Source: Bacilli bacterium (GTDB lineage: Bacteria > Bacillota_I > Bacilli_A > RF39 > UBA660). Taken from it: 64,000 nucleotides of DNA. The DNA is taken from positions 161,759-225,758 of the forward strand of contig JAEENX010000013.1 in the NCBI GenBank assembly GCA_016283935.1, read 5' to 3'. This document shows positions 1 through 9,152 of this stretch, one piece after another (the first letter of the stretch is position 1; every line of letters starts with the position of its first letter). The position numbers and the translations under genes were made by a program. The notes beneath the pieces are model-generated. The model did not search any database. It saw only the letters and a program-made list of their open reading frames with translations, and was not told the DNA's origin.

Positions 1-1
1 A

Positions 2-436
2 TTTGGTAGAACAGTTCATTCATTAATAAATGCAATGTTAAGATATAAAAACATTAAATTTGTTCTTATATCACCAGATGAATTAAAGTTGCCTGAATAT
101 ATGATTAAGGTACTTGAATCATCAGGTGTTGAATATATTGAAACAAATGATATTGAAGAATATATGGGAGACTTAGATATTTTATATATGACTAGAGTAC
201 AAAAAGAAAGATTCTTCAATGAACAAGACTATATAAGATTAAAAGATTACTATATTTTAAATCTTGATAAACTAAAAAATGCAAAGAAAGATCTATGTAT
301 AATGCATCCACTTCCTAGAGTTAATGAAATATCTACTGATGTAGATGATGATCCAAGAGCAGCATACTTTAGACAAGCTGAATATGGTGTATATATAAGA
401 ATGGCTTTAATTATGTATATGTTAGGAGTGAAATAA
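2..436 (+). CDS. pyrB: aspartate carbamoyltransferase catalytic subunit, C-terminal part (5' truncated by window edge)
   Basis: Frame stays open upstream to base 2 ([13 protein letters not shown]...); '[36 protein letters not shown]' is the ATCase C-terminal signature; followed by pyrI. Confidence 0.95.
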   Translation, partial: FGRTVHSLINAMLRYKNIKFVLISPDELKLPEYMIKVLESSGVEYIETNDIEEYMGDLDILYMTRVQKERFFNEQDYIRLKDYYILNLDKLKNAKKDLCIMHPLPRVNEISTDVDDDPRAAYFRQAEYGVYIRMALIMYMLGVK

Positions 437-437
437 T

Positions 438-857
438 ATGAATATAGATAGTATTAAAAATGGATATGTATTAGATCATATAAAAGCTGGTAAAGCTATG
501 GAAATATATGAACAATTAAATTTAGCAAATTTAGATTGCCAAGTAGCGTTAATTACAAATGCAAAATCTAAAAAGATGGGAAGAAAAGATATTATTAAAA
601 TTGATAGATTAATAGATATCGATTTAGATAAGCTAGGATTTATTGATCCTAATATAACAGTTGATGTTGTTAAAGAGGAAAAATTAATTGAAAAGAAGAA
701 AATAGACTTGCCTGAGAAAATAGTTAATGTAGCAAAATGTAAAAATCCAAGATGTATAACATCAGTTGAAAAGGATTTAGATCAAATATTTGTATTAACA
801 GATAAAGAGAATCAAATATATAGATGTCATTATTGTGAAACATCTTTAAAAGACTAA
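438..857 (+). CDS. pyrI: aspartate carbamoyltransferase regulatory subunit
   Basis: 'MNIDSIKNGYVLDHIKAGKAMEIY' and zinc site C-x4-C...C-x2-C (CKNPRC...CHYC). Confidence 0.95.
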   Translation: MNIDSIKNGYVLDHIKAGKAMEIYEQLNLANLDCQVALITNAKSKKMGRKDIIKIDRLIDIDLDKLGFIDPNITVDVVKEEKLIEKKKIDLPEKIVNVAKCKNPRCITSVEKDLDQIFVLTDKENQIYRCHYCETSLKD

Positions 858-858
858 A

Positions 859-890
859 AAACAATATGAAAATATTGTTTTTTATTTTAT
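859..890 (+). terminator. intrinsic terminator after pyrI
   Basis: AAACAATAT GAAA ATATTGTTT followed by T-rich tract. Confidence 0.75.
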
Positions 891-915
891 AATATTTAAG
901 GAAAGGTAGATAAAT

Positions 916-2010
916 ATGGACTTATCAACAATTATTATTATAATTGCTCAAATATTAGGTATTATCTCATGGTTACTTTTATTATATAGTTACACTAGAG
1001 AAGATATAGATGAATTATTATATGTTCAAATTGGTGTATGTGTATTTGATGTAATATCATATTTGATGTTAGGTGCAGATGCTGGTTTATTAATATGCTT
1101 AGTTGAATTAATTAAAACGTGGTTATATTACAAAACTGATAAAGATAGGGAAATATTTATTGTATCTATCTTTATTTATATATTAATTGGATTATTAACT
1201 ATAAGACATTGGTATGCATGTTTACCAGTAATAGGAAGTTTATTAGATTCATTTGGAGCATCAAGAGATTCAAAGACTGCAAACGCATGCTCAATAATAT
1301 CAAATACTCTATGGACTATATATGATATTTTAATATTATCATTTGTAGGAGCATTCAATGATATAGTAGTTGTTCTATGTAATATAAGTGTATTATTCCT
1401 AGGATATTCTCGTTTAATGCATATTTCTAAATTTAGAATTGTTAAATATGGATATTTAACTAAAAAAACTATAAATAAAATATATGGATTAGATTTGAAA
1501 AACTATGGTATTGAAAACACATGGGATCCAAAATATCAAAAAGAAGTATATAAAAGAAATGAAGATTCATTATTTGCAATTAAATATAAACATGAATTAT
1601 GTGGATATATTAATTACATTAATATTGTTCCAGAAGAATATCAAAGATTTAAAAGATTAAAAAAGATGCCACATAAAATTGATTTAGATAAAATTATAAA
1701 ATATAAGGCTAATAGAAAAGCATATATAGTGTTTGAAAGCATAAATGTTAAAAAAGAATATGAAAAAGAACAAACAATTAACATGATTTGTAAAAAAATT
1801 TCATCATTTATTAAACAAAAACAAAGACAAAGGATATATATTCATGGTATACTAGGTTTTGCATTAACTGAGTTTGAGGAAAATGTCTACTTATCTTTAG
1901 GTTTTACTAAGATAAAAGACTTGGGCGAAAGAATTAAGTTATATGAATTATCGGAAGATGATGTGAAGGAGATATATTTAAATGAAAGTAATGTTCGTTT
2001 GTTTAGGTAA
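916..2010 (+). CDS. membrane protein: N-terminal YgjV-like multi-TM domain fused to a C-terminal acetyltransferase-like soluble domain
   Basis: N-terminal half hydrophobic with YgjV-like 'SRDSKTANACSIISNTLWTIYDI'; C-terminal ~170 aa soluble, GNAT-like features by eye. Confidence 0.6.
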   Translation: MDLSTIIIIIAQILGIISWLLLLYSYTREDIDELLYVQIGVCVFDVISYLMLGADAGLLICLVELIKTWLYYKTDKDREIFIVSIFIYILIGLLTIRHWYACLPVIGSLLDSFGASRDSKTANACSIISNTLWTIYDILILSFVGAFNDIVVVLCNISVLFLGYSRLMHISKFRIVKYGYLTKKTINKIYGLDLKNYGIENTWDPKYQKEVYKRNEDSLFAIKYKHELCGYINYINIVPEEYQRFKRLKKMPHKIDLDKIIKYKANRKAYIVFESINVKKEYEKEQTINMICKKISSFIKQKQRQRIYIHGILGFALTEFEENVYLSLGFTKIKDLGERIKLYELSEDDVKEIYLNESNVRLFR

Positions 2011-2395
2011 TATTTGCAGATCACCAATGGCACAATATATATTCCAATCTTTAGATGTTCATAATAAATTCGATGTATCATCATCTGGTTTATCAAATGA
2101 AGAATATGGAAACGATATATATCCACCTGCTAAAGAAATTCTTTATAAAAATAATATAAAAATTGATAATCATTTTGCTCATAAAATCACAAAAGAGGAA
2201 TTTGATGAATCAGATTATATTATTGTCTTAGAGGATTATCATAAAGATAGACTAATAACTATGTTTGGCGATAAGAAAAATATTATAAAACTAACAGAAA
2301 ATGACATTGAAGATCCTTGGTATACTAATAATTTCGAAAAAGTATATAATGAGATATATGAAGGATGCAAAAGACTATATGAGAAAATAGGCTAA
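1982..2395 (+). CDS. low molecular weight protein-tyrosine phosphatase
   Basis: N-terminal 'VMFVCLGNICRSPMAQYIF' (C-x5-R-S/T P-loop) and 'DIEDPWY' acid loop. Confidence 0.95.
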   Translation: MKVMFVCLGNICRSPMAQYIFQSLDVHNKFDVSSSGLSNEEYGNDIYPPAKEILYKNNIKIDNHFAHKITKEEFDESDYIIVLEDYHKDRLITMFGDKKNIIKLTENDIEDPWYTNNFEKVYNEIYEGCKRLYEKIG

Positions 2396-2411
2396 TAGCC
2401 TATTTTTATTT
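2386..2411 (+). terminator. intrinsic terminator
   Basis: AATAGGC TAATA GCCTATT then TTTATT. Confidence 0.65.
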
Positions 2412-2470
2412 GCAATATTTTATGTTGTGTAATACAATATAAAACAATTAGTTAAGGGGGTGGAACACGA

Positions 2471-3694
2471 ATGGCAGTCAACAATGAAACTCAATTAATC
2501 AAAATGCTAAATAAGGTTACTAAAGAGTGTTTACCAAAAAAGAGAAATATTTCTTTTGAAGAACTTCAAACTATTGTGGAAAGTAGTGAAAAATTAAACG
2601 ATTTATTAAATGTTTTAATTTCTACTATTATCAATGATAATAAAATATCTTTTGATGAATTAAGTGATAAAACTGAATTATTATCTGAATATGCAAAGAA
2701 TATATTAGATGTATATATTTCTATTAATGATATTGAAATAACATATGATAATATAGACTCTGATGATAAAGAGCCGGAATTAGTTATACCAAAAAAAGAA
2801 AATCAAAAATATAATGCTAAAGATGAAAAATATATTGAAACTGATATAGTTAAACAATATTTGAGAGAAATAGGTTCATATCCTTTATTAACAGTAAATG
2901 AAGAAGTTGAACTTGGAAAAATTTTACTTAATAATCCAGTAGATTCAAAAGAATATATTGAAGCTGGTCAAAAACTTGCGGAAGCTAACTTACGTTTAGT
3001 TGTATCAATTGCAAAACGTTATGTTGGTAGAGGATTAGCTTTTCTAGATTTAATTCAAGAAGGAAATATAGGATTGATGAAAGCTGTTGAAAAATTTAAT
3101 GTTGATAAAGGATTTAAATTTTCTACATATGCAACATGGTGGATTAGACAAGGTATTACAAGAAGTATAGCTGATCAATCTAGAACTGTAAGATTACCAG
3201 TTCATATTCATGAAAAAGTTAATAAGTATAGAAAATATTGTACTGTTTTTTTAAATATGAATGGAAGAGAACCAACTGATTTAGAAGCTTCTGAAAATTT
3301 TGGATTGGATATTGAAAAGATTAGAGAATTGAAAAAGATATCTCAAGAAATTGTAAGCTTAGACAAACCTATTGGTGAGGAAGAACATGGTGAACAATCT
3401 GTTTTAGGAGATTATGTTGAATCTCCAGACACTGATGTTGCTGAAGCTGCTATTTCTAACCATGTACAAGGAGAACTAATTAAAATTGTTAAAAGTAGGC
3501 TTTCTGATAAAGAAATGGACGTGTTATTTAAGAGATTAGCTATTAATTGTGATAGAGAATATACTCTTGAAGAAATCGGTAAACAATACGGTGTTACACG
3601 TGAACGTATCAGACAAATAGAAGCCAAAGCTTTAAGAAAACTAAAAAATAATAGAGACATTCGAGCTTATTGGGGGGAAATCAAAAATGGATAG
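2471..3694 (+). CDS. rpoD: RNA polymerase sigma-70 family factor (RpoD/SigA-like)
   Basis: '[37 protein letters not shown]', '[29 protein letters not shown]', '[19 protein letters not shown]'; strong RBS AAGGGGGTGG. Confidence 0.92.
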   Translation: MAVNNETQLIKMLNKVTKECLPKKRNISFEELQTIVESSEKLNDLLNVLISTIINDNKISFDELSDKTELLSEYAKNILDVYISINDIEITYDNIDSDDKEPELVIPKKENQKYNAKDEKYIETDIVKQYLREIGSYPLLTVNEEVELGKILLNNPVDSKEYIEAGQKLAEANLRLVVSIAKRYVGRGLAFLDLIQEGNIGLMKAVEKFNVDKGFKFSTYATWWIRQGITRSIADQSRTVRLPVHIHEKVNKYRKYCTVFLNMNGREPTDLEASENFGLDIEKIRELKKISQEIVSLDKPIGEEEHGEQSVLGDYVESPDTDVAEAAISNHVQGELIKIVKSRLSDKEMDVLFKRLAINCDREYTLEEIGKQYGVTRERIRQIEAKALRKLKNNRDIRAYWGEIKNG

Positions 3695-4277
3695 TAGTTT
3701 AATTAAAGTAAGCACTGGAACAGTTGCTGCATCAAGATATGTTGAATTCGGAACAAATGATGAATTACAAATATCTTACAAATCAAATGGAAAGAATTAT
3801 GTTATCGAAACTTATGAAGGAGAAAGATATGAATTATTAGGTTCAACTATTGAATCAATATCAAATAATACTCCATATTCTATTGAATATGTAATGGATA
3901 TTATGTTTGTAATTTATAATGAATATGATAATTTTAAAAGTTCAATAGAAGTATCTGATCCAAAATATAAAAGTGGAATCAGAAAATATACTAAAAAATT
4001 CCAAGATAAGATGGTTAATACAATAACTTCATTATTACAAAAATATAATTATGAAGATGTATTAGCATATTTCAAATCTATGAGAGGATTTGACTTATTA
4101 ACATTATTTAATGGTGAAGATGATAAATATGTTTTAGATCGTATGAATAATGAATTAACACCAGAAGCTACAATTTTAAATGTAGATGAAGATGAAGAAA
4201 GAGAATATCAAACTGGTATTCCTAACGAACCTGAAGAAGAACTAGATGAAACATCATACGGAACATATTTAATGTAA
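3687..4277 (+). CDS. hypothetical protein, overlaps sigma factor gene by 8 nt
   Basis: Complete ORF, co-directional; RBS TGGGGGG within the sigma gene end. Confidence 0.75.
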   Translation: MDSSLIKVSTGTVAASRYVEFGTNDELQISYKSNGKNYVIETYEGERYELLGSTIESISNNTPYSIEYVMDIMFVIYNEYDNFKSSIEVSDPKYKSGIRKYTKKFQDKMVNTITSLLQKYNYEDVLAYFKSMRGFDLLTLFNGEDDKYVLDRMNNELTPEATILNVDEDEEREYQTGIPNEPEEELDETSYGTYLM

Positions 4278-4287
4278 GAGGTTAGTC

Positions 4288-5280
4288 ATGGAAATTGTTG
4301 ATTCAAGACAAGTATTCGATGACAATTTCAACTCTTATTTAAATGGAGATAAGAACAACTATTTAAATAAATTACTTGAATATACCATTCGTACTGAACC
4401 AGATTTAGAAGAAAGCATATTAGCTAGAATTAATAATTTACAAGAAGAATTATTAAACGATGTAATAGATTCAGAAACTGAAGAAGATTATGATTTTGAT
4501 ATTGAAGATGCAAGAAGAGAAAAAATGGAATTTATTCTTTATTGTATGAATAATTATATGGCATCTATTTCTCCAGCTGATGCAGTTTCAAAATTTATGA
4601 ACGATAATTTGAAATCATTAATAAATGAATCTAAATTATATACAAATAAATTAATATCTGAATTGGCTAATAAAGTGAGTTATATTAAGAAGACTACTGA
4701 AATAGAATCTTCAAATAATGTTTTATATTCTAATTCATTAGATTCTTTAAGTAATTATTTAGCATATAGAGATGGTTTCTCACTAGTTTATTCACCTATG
4801 AAAACAGACATCTTTAATGCAACAAAAGAAACACCAATTCAAATGATAAAAGAAATAGTAGATGCATTTCTGATCGAAACAAGTATTATCACTAAGTTTA
4901 ATATTAAAGCAAGAAAATATGTATCAACAACATTAAATAAATCATTTAAACAAAATGATGATAATGATGAATCTATGAATATGAACAATGTAGCGGGTAA
5001 TATATGTGAATCATTACTTATGAATTATTCATTATTATCAATTTATTCTAATGAACCTGAAAAAATTAAAATTTCAGATCAAATGCTTAATTCTATAATG
5101 ATGGAAGTAGAAAATGGTACTATAACAAAAGAAGATATAATTGATTTTATTGAAAATGGAACTATAAAATTTAGTGAAGAAGAAATCAATTATATAAAAG
5201 ATACATTTGTAAAAAGAATATTTTATCGAGAAGATAAAAAGAGTATAGAAAAACAAGATTTATTAAAATTAGTTAAATAA
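4288..5280 (+). CDS. hypothetical mostly helical protein
   Basis: Complete ORF with upstream AGAGG; 10-nt gap to previous ORF. Confidence 0.75.
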   Translation: MEIVDSRQVFDDNFNSYLNGDKNNYLNKLLEYTIRTEPDLEESILARINNLQEELLNDVIDSETEEDYDFDIEDARREKMEFILYCMNNYMASISPADAVSKFMNDNLKSLINESKLYTNKLISELANKVSYIKKTTEIESSNNVLYSNSLDSLSNYLAYRDGFSLVYSPMKTDIFNATKETPIQMIKEIVDAFLIETSIITKFNIKARKYVSTTLNKSFKQNDDNDESMNMNNVAGNICESLLMNYSLLSIYSNEPEKIKISDQMLNSIMMEVENGTITKEDIIDFIENGTIKFSEEEINYIKDTFVKRIFYREDKKSIEKQDLLKLVK

Positions 5281-5310
5281 AAAAGATATCTATTAAGATA
5301 TCTTTTTTTA
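5281..5310. terminator. bidirectional terminator between convergent genes
   Basis: AAAAGATATC TATTAA GATATCTTTTTTT. Confidence 0.8.
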
Positions 5311-5703
5311 TATTAAATCATCAGCTCCAAATGGATATGGAGTCAATTCTTTAACTGTATATTCTTTGAATGAACCTGTGCTAGAAAAGCATCTAACAAT
5401 CGCATCTTGGTCAAATAATTCTAATAACATTTGTCTACATACAAAACATGGAGTACTAATATCACCATTATCAACCATAATATTTATTTCTTTAAATTCT
5501 CCTTTTTTAACGCCGTCTGAAATAGCACTAAAAATAGCAGATCTTTCAGCACATGAACCTGCTCTTGTAGAAGCATCTTCTACATTAACACCTTTATATT
5601 TTCTCCCATCTTTAGTAATTAAAATACTAGCTACTGGAAAATGTGAATAAGGACTATATGAATTCTTTAATAGTTCTTTTAATTCTTGTACCATTTTTAT
5701 CAC
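5308..5703 (-). CDS. cdd: cytidine deaminase
   Basis: 'SPYSHFPVASILITKDGRKYKGVNVEDASTRAGSCAERSA' and 'PCFVCRQMLLEL'. Confidence 0.95.
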   Translation of the reverse strand: MIKMVQELKELLKNSYSPYSHFPVASILITKDGRKYKGVNVEDASTRAGSCAERSAIFSAISDGVKKGEFKEINIMVDNGDISTPCFVCRQMLLELFDQDAIVRCFSSTGSFKEYTVKELTPYPFGADDLI

Positions 5704-5820
5704 CTAAATAGATTATATCATTATATTTTGATCTTATATATTTTTTTCATTATTTAAAATGTAAATAATATAAGAAAAACTCTTTTTTTTTTACAATATT
5801 ATAAGATATAATTATAATAG

Positions 5821-6945
5821 GTGAACAATATGAAAAGAATATATGGGGTATTATTAATGATGTTATTATCCATCTTTGTTTCAGGATATTCATATGATAT
5901 TGAAGTAACAGTAGATGATAATAGAGAGGTAACTTTAAAAGAAAAAGTATCTATTCCTGAGGAAGAGTTTAATTATGTGATATGCGGAGATGTTAACGCT
6001 TATATGTGTGATAAATCATCTCAAAAAGTACATAATAAACTGGAAGAGATTTTTTCTAAAAACAAAAATTTAGATAAGGTTAAATATGACTTTAATATTA
6101 AATATAATAATGGAGATTCCGAAGCCTCATATACATGTGTATATAAACTAGGAGATATCGAATCTAACGTAGGTGGTCAAAAAGACGCAATGTATCTTTA
6201 TGATTTAGATTTTAAATATAAACTTTTTACAGTAAATGGTTCATATTATTATTTTAATGGAAGATATGATCCTAAAGATCATAAGGATGTTTTTACAACA
6301 GTAACTTTAAATTTACCCGTTAAATCAAGCGCATTAGCAGATGATATAAAAAATAATGGTAAAACTTTAGTATGGAAATTTGATTCGATGAAAGACATGA
6401 GTGCTTCATTTAAGTTAGAATCAAAAATAAAAGATAATACAGATGATGATTTTAAAAAAATCCAATTAGGACAATCAATCGTTTTTGGCGGTGGAATAGT
6501 ACTTATTTTTATAGTATATATAGTGTTTATAAACATAAGTAAAAAAGCCAAAAAAGAAGAAATTCAACAAATTCAAGATAATACTTTAAATAAATTTGAA
6601 GAAAATGAAATATTTAATTCAAATGCTAATTTTACTAGACCAATTGAAAAAAATGAAGCTTCAATTAATGTAATGACAGAAGAAGAAATAAAGAATCACG
6701 AAGATGTTATAAGTAATAAATTCCTAGATACTTCATTTGCTTCCGATGTAGTTGAAGAACCAGTAGAAGAAGTAAAAGAAGAAAATAAACTAGAAGAATT
6801 ACCAATTGAAGACGAATTTGTAGATATTGAAGAAGAAAAAAATAAAGAAAATTCAGTACAAAATGATACTTATGATTCTAATGCATCTTCATTAGCGTTT
6901 GGATCAGCACCAATTGGTGATAAAAATATAAATGAAATTAAGTAA
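5821..6945 (+). CDS. membrane-anchored secreted protein with acidic cytoplasmic tail, unknown function
   Basis: Signal peptide, extracytoplasmic beta-rich region, one TM (VFGGGIVLIFIVYIVFI), E-rich tail. Confidence 0.7.
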   Translation: MNNMKRIYGVLLMMLLSIFVSGYSYDIEVTVDDNREVTLKEKVSIPEEEFNYVICGDVNAYMCDKSSQKVHNKLEEIFSKNKNLDKVKYDFNIKYNNGDSEASYTCVYKLGDIESNVGGQKDAMYLYDLDFKYKLFTVNGSYYYFNGRYDPKDHKDVFTTVTLNLPVKSSALADDIKNNGKTLVWKFDSMKDMSASFKLESKIKDNTDDDFKKIQLGQSIVFGGGIVLIFIVYIVFINISKKAKKEEIQQIQDNTLNKFEENEIFNSNANFTRPIEKNEASINVMTEEEIKNHEDVISNKFLDTSFASDVVEEPVEEVKEENKLEELPIEDEFVDIEEEKNKENSVQNDTYDSNASSLAFGSAPIGDKNINEIK

Positions 6946-7007
6946 AAATCTTTAAAAATATAGTATCTTATGATATTATTATATATAGTAGGATAGAGGG
7001 GAACTAA

Positions 7008-7685
7008 ATGGAAGAAATTAATTTAAAAGAATTATTTGATTTTTTCATTTCTAAATTTTATGTTGTAATTATTTCCTTCCTAGTAGTTTTAATACTAGGT
7101 GATATATATTCAGCTAATTTTAGAACGCCATTGTATCATAGTACTACTACAATTGTATTAGTAAGTGAGGCAGAACAAGTAACATCAAGTGAAGTATCAT
7201 TAAATAACAGTTTAGCTTCTACATATTCTAATATAATTACTTCTAGAAAAGTACTATCACAAGTTATTTATAATTTAAAATCAGACTTATCTGTAAGTGA
7301 ATTACAAGATAGTATTAAAGTATCTCAAGTAACAGGTACTCAAATTATAAGTATAGTTGTATCAAATAGGGATAATAAATTAGCTCAACAAATTGCGGAA
7401 GAAATAACTAAAGTATTTATTGAAGAAATTCCAAATTATTATGATATTAAGAATGTAGCTATTCTTGATGAAGCTTCATTTGAAACTACACCATATAATA
7501 TTAATATAATGAAAGAAAACTTAATCTATGGTGGAGTTGGAATTATATTAGGTTGCGTTATATTATTCATGATATTCTATATGGATACATCAATTAAGGA
7601 TCCAGAGACAATTGAAGATAAACTTGGTTTATCTGTACTTGGAACTGTACCAAAGGTAGGTGGAAAACATGGAAAACGAAAATAG
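7008..7685 (+). CDS. Wzz/CpsC-type polysaccharide co-polymerase (kinase modulator)
   Basis: Two flanking TMs, 'SVLGTVPKVGG' C-terminus; adjacent to CpsD-type kinase. Confidence 0.88.
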   Translation: MEEINLKELFDFFISKFYVVIISFLVVLILGDIYSANFRTPLYHSTTTIVLVSEAEQVTSSEVSLNNSLASTYSNIITSRKVLSQVIYNLKSDLSVSELQDSIKVSQVTGTQIISIVVSNRDNKLAQQIAEEITKVFIEEIPNYYDIKNVAILDEASFETTPYNINIMKENLIYGGVGIILGCVILFMIFYMDTSIKDPETIEDKLGLSVLGTVPKVGGKHGKRK

Positions 7686-8415
7686 TGAATTATACATAAC
7701 TACCAATCCAAAGTCAGGTTTCTCCGAAGCTATTAAAAGTATAAGAACAAACTTACACTTTGCATCAGTTAACTCAAAAGTAAAAGTTATTCTTGTTACT
7801 TCACCAACTCCAGGTGATGGTAAAAGTTTTATTAGTTCTAACTTAGCAGGTGCTTATGCACAAGAAAATAAAAAAGTACTTATAATTGACTGTGATCTAC
7901 GTAAAGGTAGACAAGACAGAATATTTAATATTGTTAAGGATAATTCAAAAGGATTTACTAATTTGATTTTAAATTTCAAAAATCCATTAGAAGTTGTTGA
8001 AACAAAAACTGAACAAGTTGATATTAAAGAATATATTTGTCATACAAAATATAAAAATATTGACTTAATACCAAATGGACCAGTTCCTCCAAATCCAATT
8101 GAATTATTATCTAGTTCAAAAAACAAAAATTTAATTAGTTTATTAAAAGAAAAATATGACATCGTTATATTAGATTGTCCTCCAGTTATAGGGCTTTCTG
8201 ATACATTAATTCTTACAAAATTCAGTGATGCTAATGTTTTAGTAGTTTCTGATCATAAGACAAGAATTGAAAATATAAGTGATGTAAAAAAAGCATTTGA
8301 AAAAGCGGGTGCACCAATTACAGGTGTAGTTGTTAATAAGACTAAGTCAAGACATAATGGATACTATGGTTACTACGGTTACTATGGATATTATGGAGAA
8401 GGAGAAAAGAAATAA
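7660..8415 (+). CDS. CpsD/CapB-type bacterial tyrosine kinase
   Basis: 'VTSPTPGDGKSFISSNLAGAYAQ' Walker A, 'KKVLIIDCDLRKG' Walker A', 'DIVILDCPP' Walker B, C-terminal Tyr cluster. Confidence 0.93.
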   Translation: MENMENENSELYITTNPKSGFSEAIKSIRTNLHFASVNSKVKVILVTSPTPGDGKSFISSNLAGAYAQENKKVLIIDCDLRKGRQDRIFNIVKDNSKGFTNLILNFKNPLEVVETKTEQVDIKEYICHTKYKNIDLIPNGPVPPNPIELLSSSKNKNLISLLKEKYDIVILDCPPVIGLSDTLILTKFSDANVLVVSDHKTRIENISDVKKAFEKAGAPITGVVVNKTKSRHNGYYGYYGYYGYYGEGEKK

Positions 8416-8416
8416 A

Positions 8417-9151
8417 ATGAAGGACATGCATAATCATATCTTATTCTCTATTGATGATGGATCAAAAGACATTGAAACTTCAATTGCTATGTTAAGAAAT
8501 GCACAAGAAAGTGGAATAGATGAAATGATTCTTACTCCACATTATATTAGTAATTCAAAATATAATGCTAATAACAAAAAGAAATTAGAATTATTAAAAA
8601 TTTTGAAAGAGAGATGTGCAGAAGAAAACATTAATATTAAATTACACTTAGGCAATGAAGTATGGGCAGACGAAGGGTTACCTGAATTAATTAAAAATGG
8701 AGAAATAAGTACAATGAATAATTCACGATATGTACTTATTGAATTCCCATTACATAATGAAGATATGAGAGCTCAACAAATAATATTTGAACTTATATCT
8801 CATAATTATGTTCCAATTATTGCTCATCCAGAAAGATATGATTATTTAAAAAAAGATCCTGATAAAGTATATGATTATATTAGATTAGGAGCATTACTTC
8901 AAGGTAATTACTTAAGTTTATTTGGTAAGTATGGTTCACAAGCTAAAAAAACTTTAAAGTATTATATAAAAAAAGGGTATATAACTTTCTTTGGCTCTGA
9001 CATTCATAGATCTGTAGATGATTTTAAATGTGAGAAGTTTAAAAAGAAATTATATAGATTAGTTAAGAAAGACCAAAAGTTATTTGAAGATTTAACAGAA
9101 GGTAACATAACTAAAATAATAAATAATGAAGAAATAGATAGGAGAAATTAA
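8417..9151 (+). CDS. CpsB/YwqE-type PHP-domain tyrosine-protein phosphatase
   Basis: 'MKDMHNHILFSIDDGSKD' and 'PIIAHPERYDY'; start chosen at 8417, just after kinase stop. Confidence 0.92.
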   Translation: MKDMHNHILFSIDDGSKDIETSIAMLRNAQESGIDEMILTPHYISNSKYNANNKKKLELLKILKERCAEENINIKLHLGNEVWADEGLPELIKNGEISTMNNSRYVLIEFPLHNEDMRAQQIIFELISHNYVPIIAHPERYDYLKKDPDKVYDYIRLGALLQGNYLSLFGKYGSQAKKTLKYYIKKGYITFFGSDIHRSVDDFKCEKFKKKLYRLVKKDQKLFEDLTEGNITKIINNEEIDRRN

Positions 9152-9152
9152 T

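Noticed and set aside
1176-1358. Antisense ORFs inside known genes (for example 1176-1358, 3412-3660, 13648-13998, 47385-47633, 56358-56693, 60066-60293)
   Set aside because: They lie opposite confidently assigned coding regions and have no independent support; typical spurious frames in AT-rich DNA.
8330-8416. Upstream extension of the PHP phosphatase ORF (MLIRLSQDIMDTMVTTVTMDIMEK)
   Set aside because: It is the +1 reading of the kinase tyrosine repeat; the phosphatase naturally starts MKDMHNHIL at 8417.
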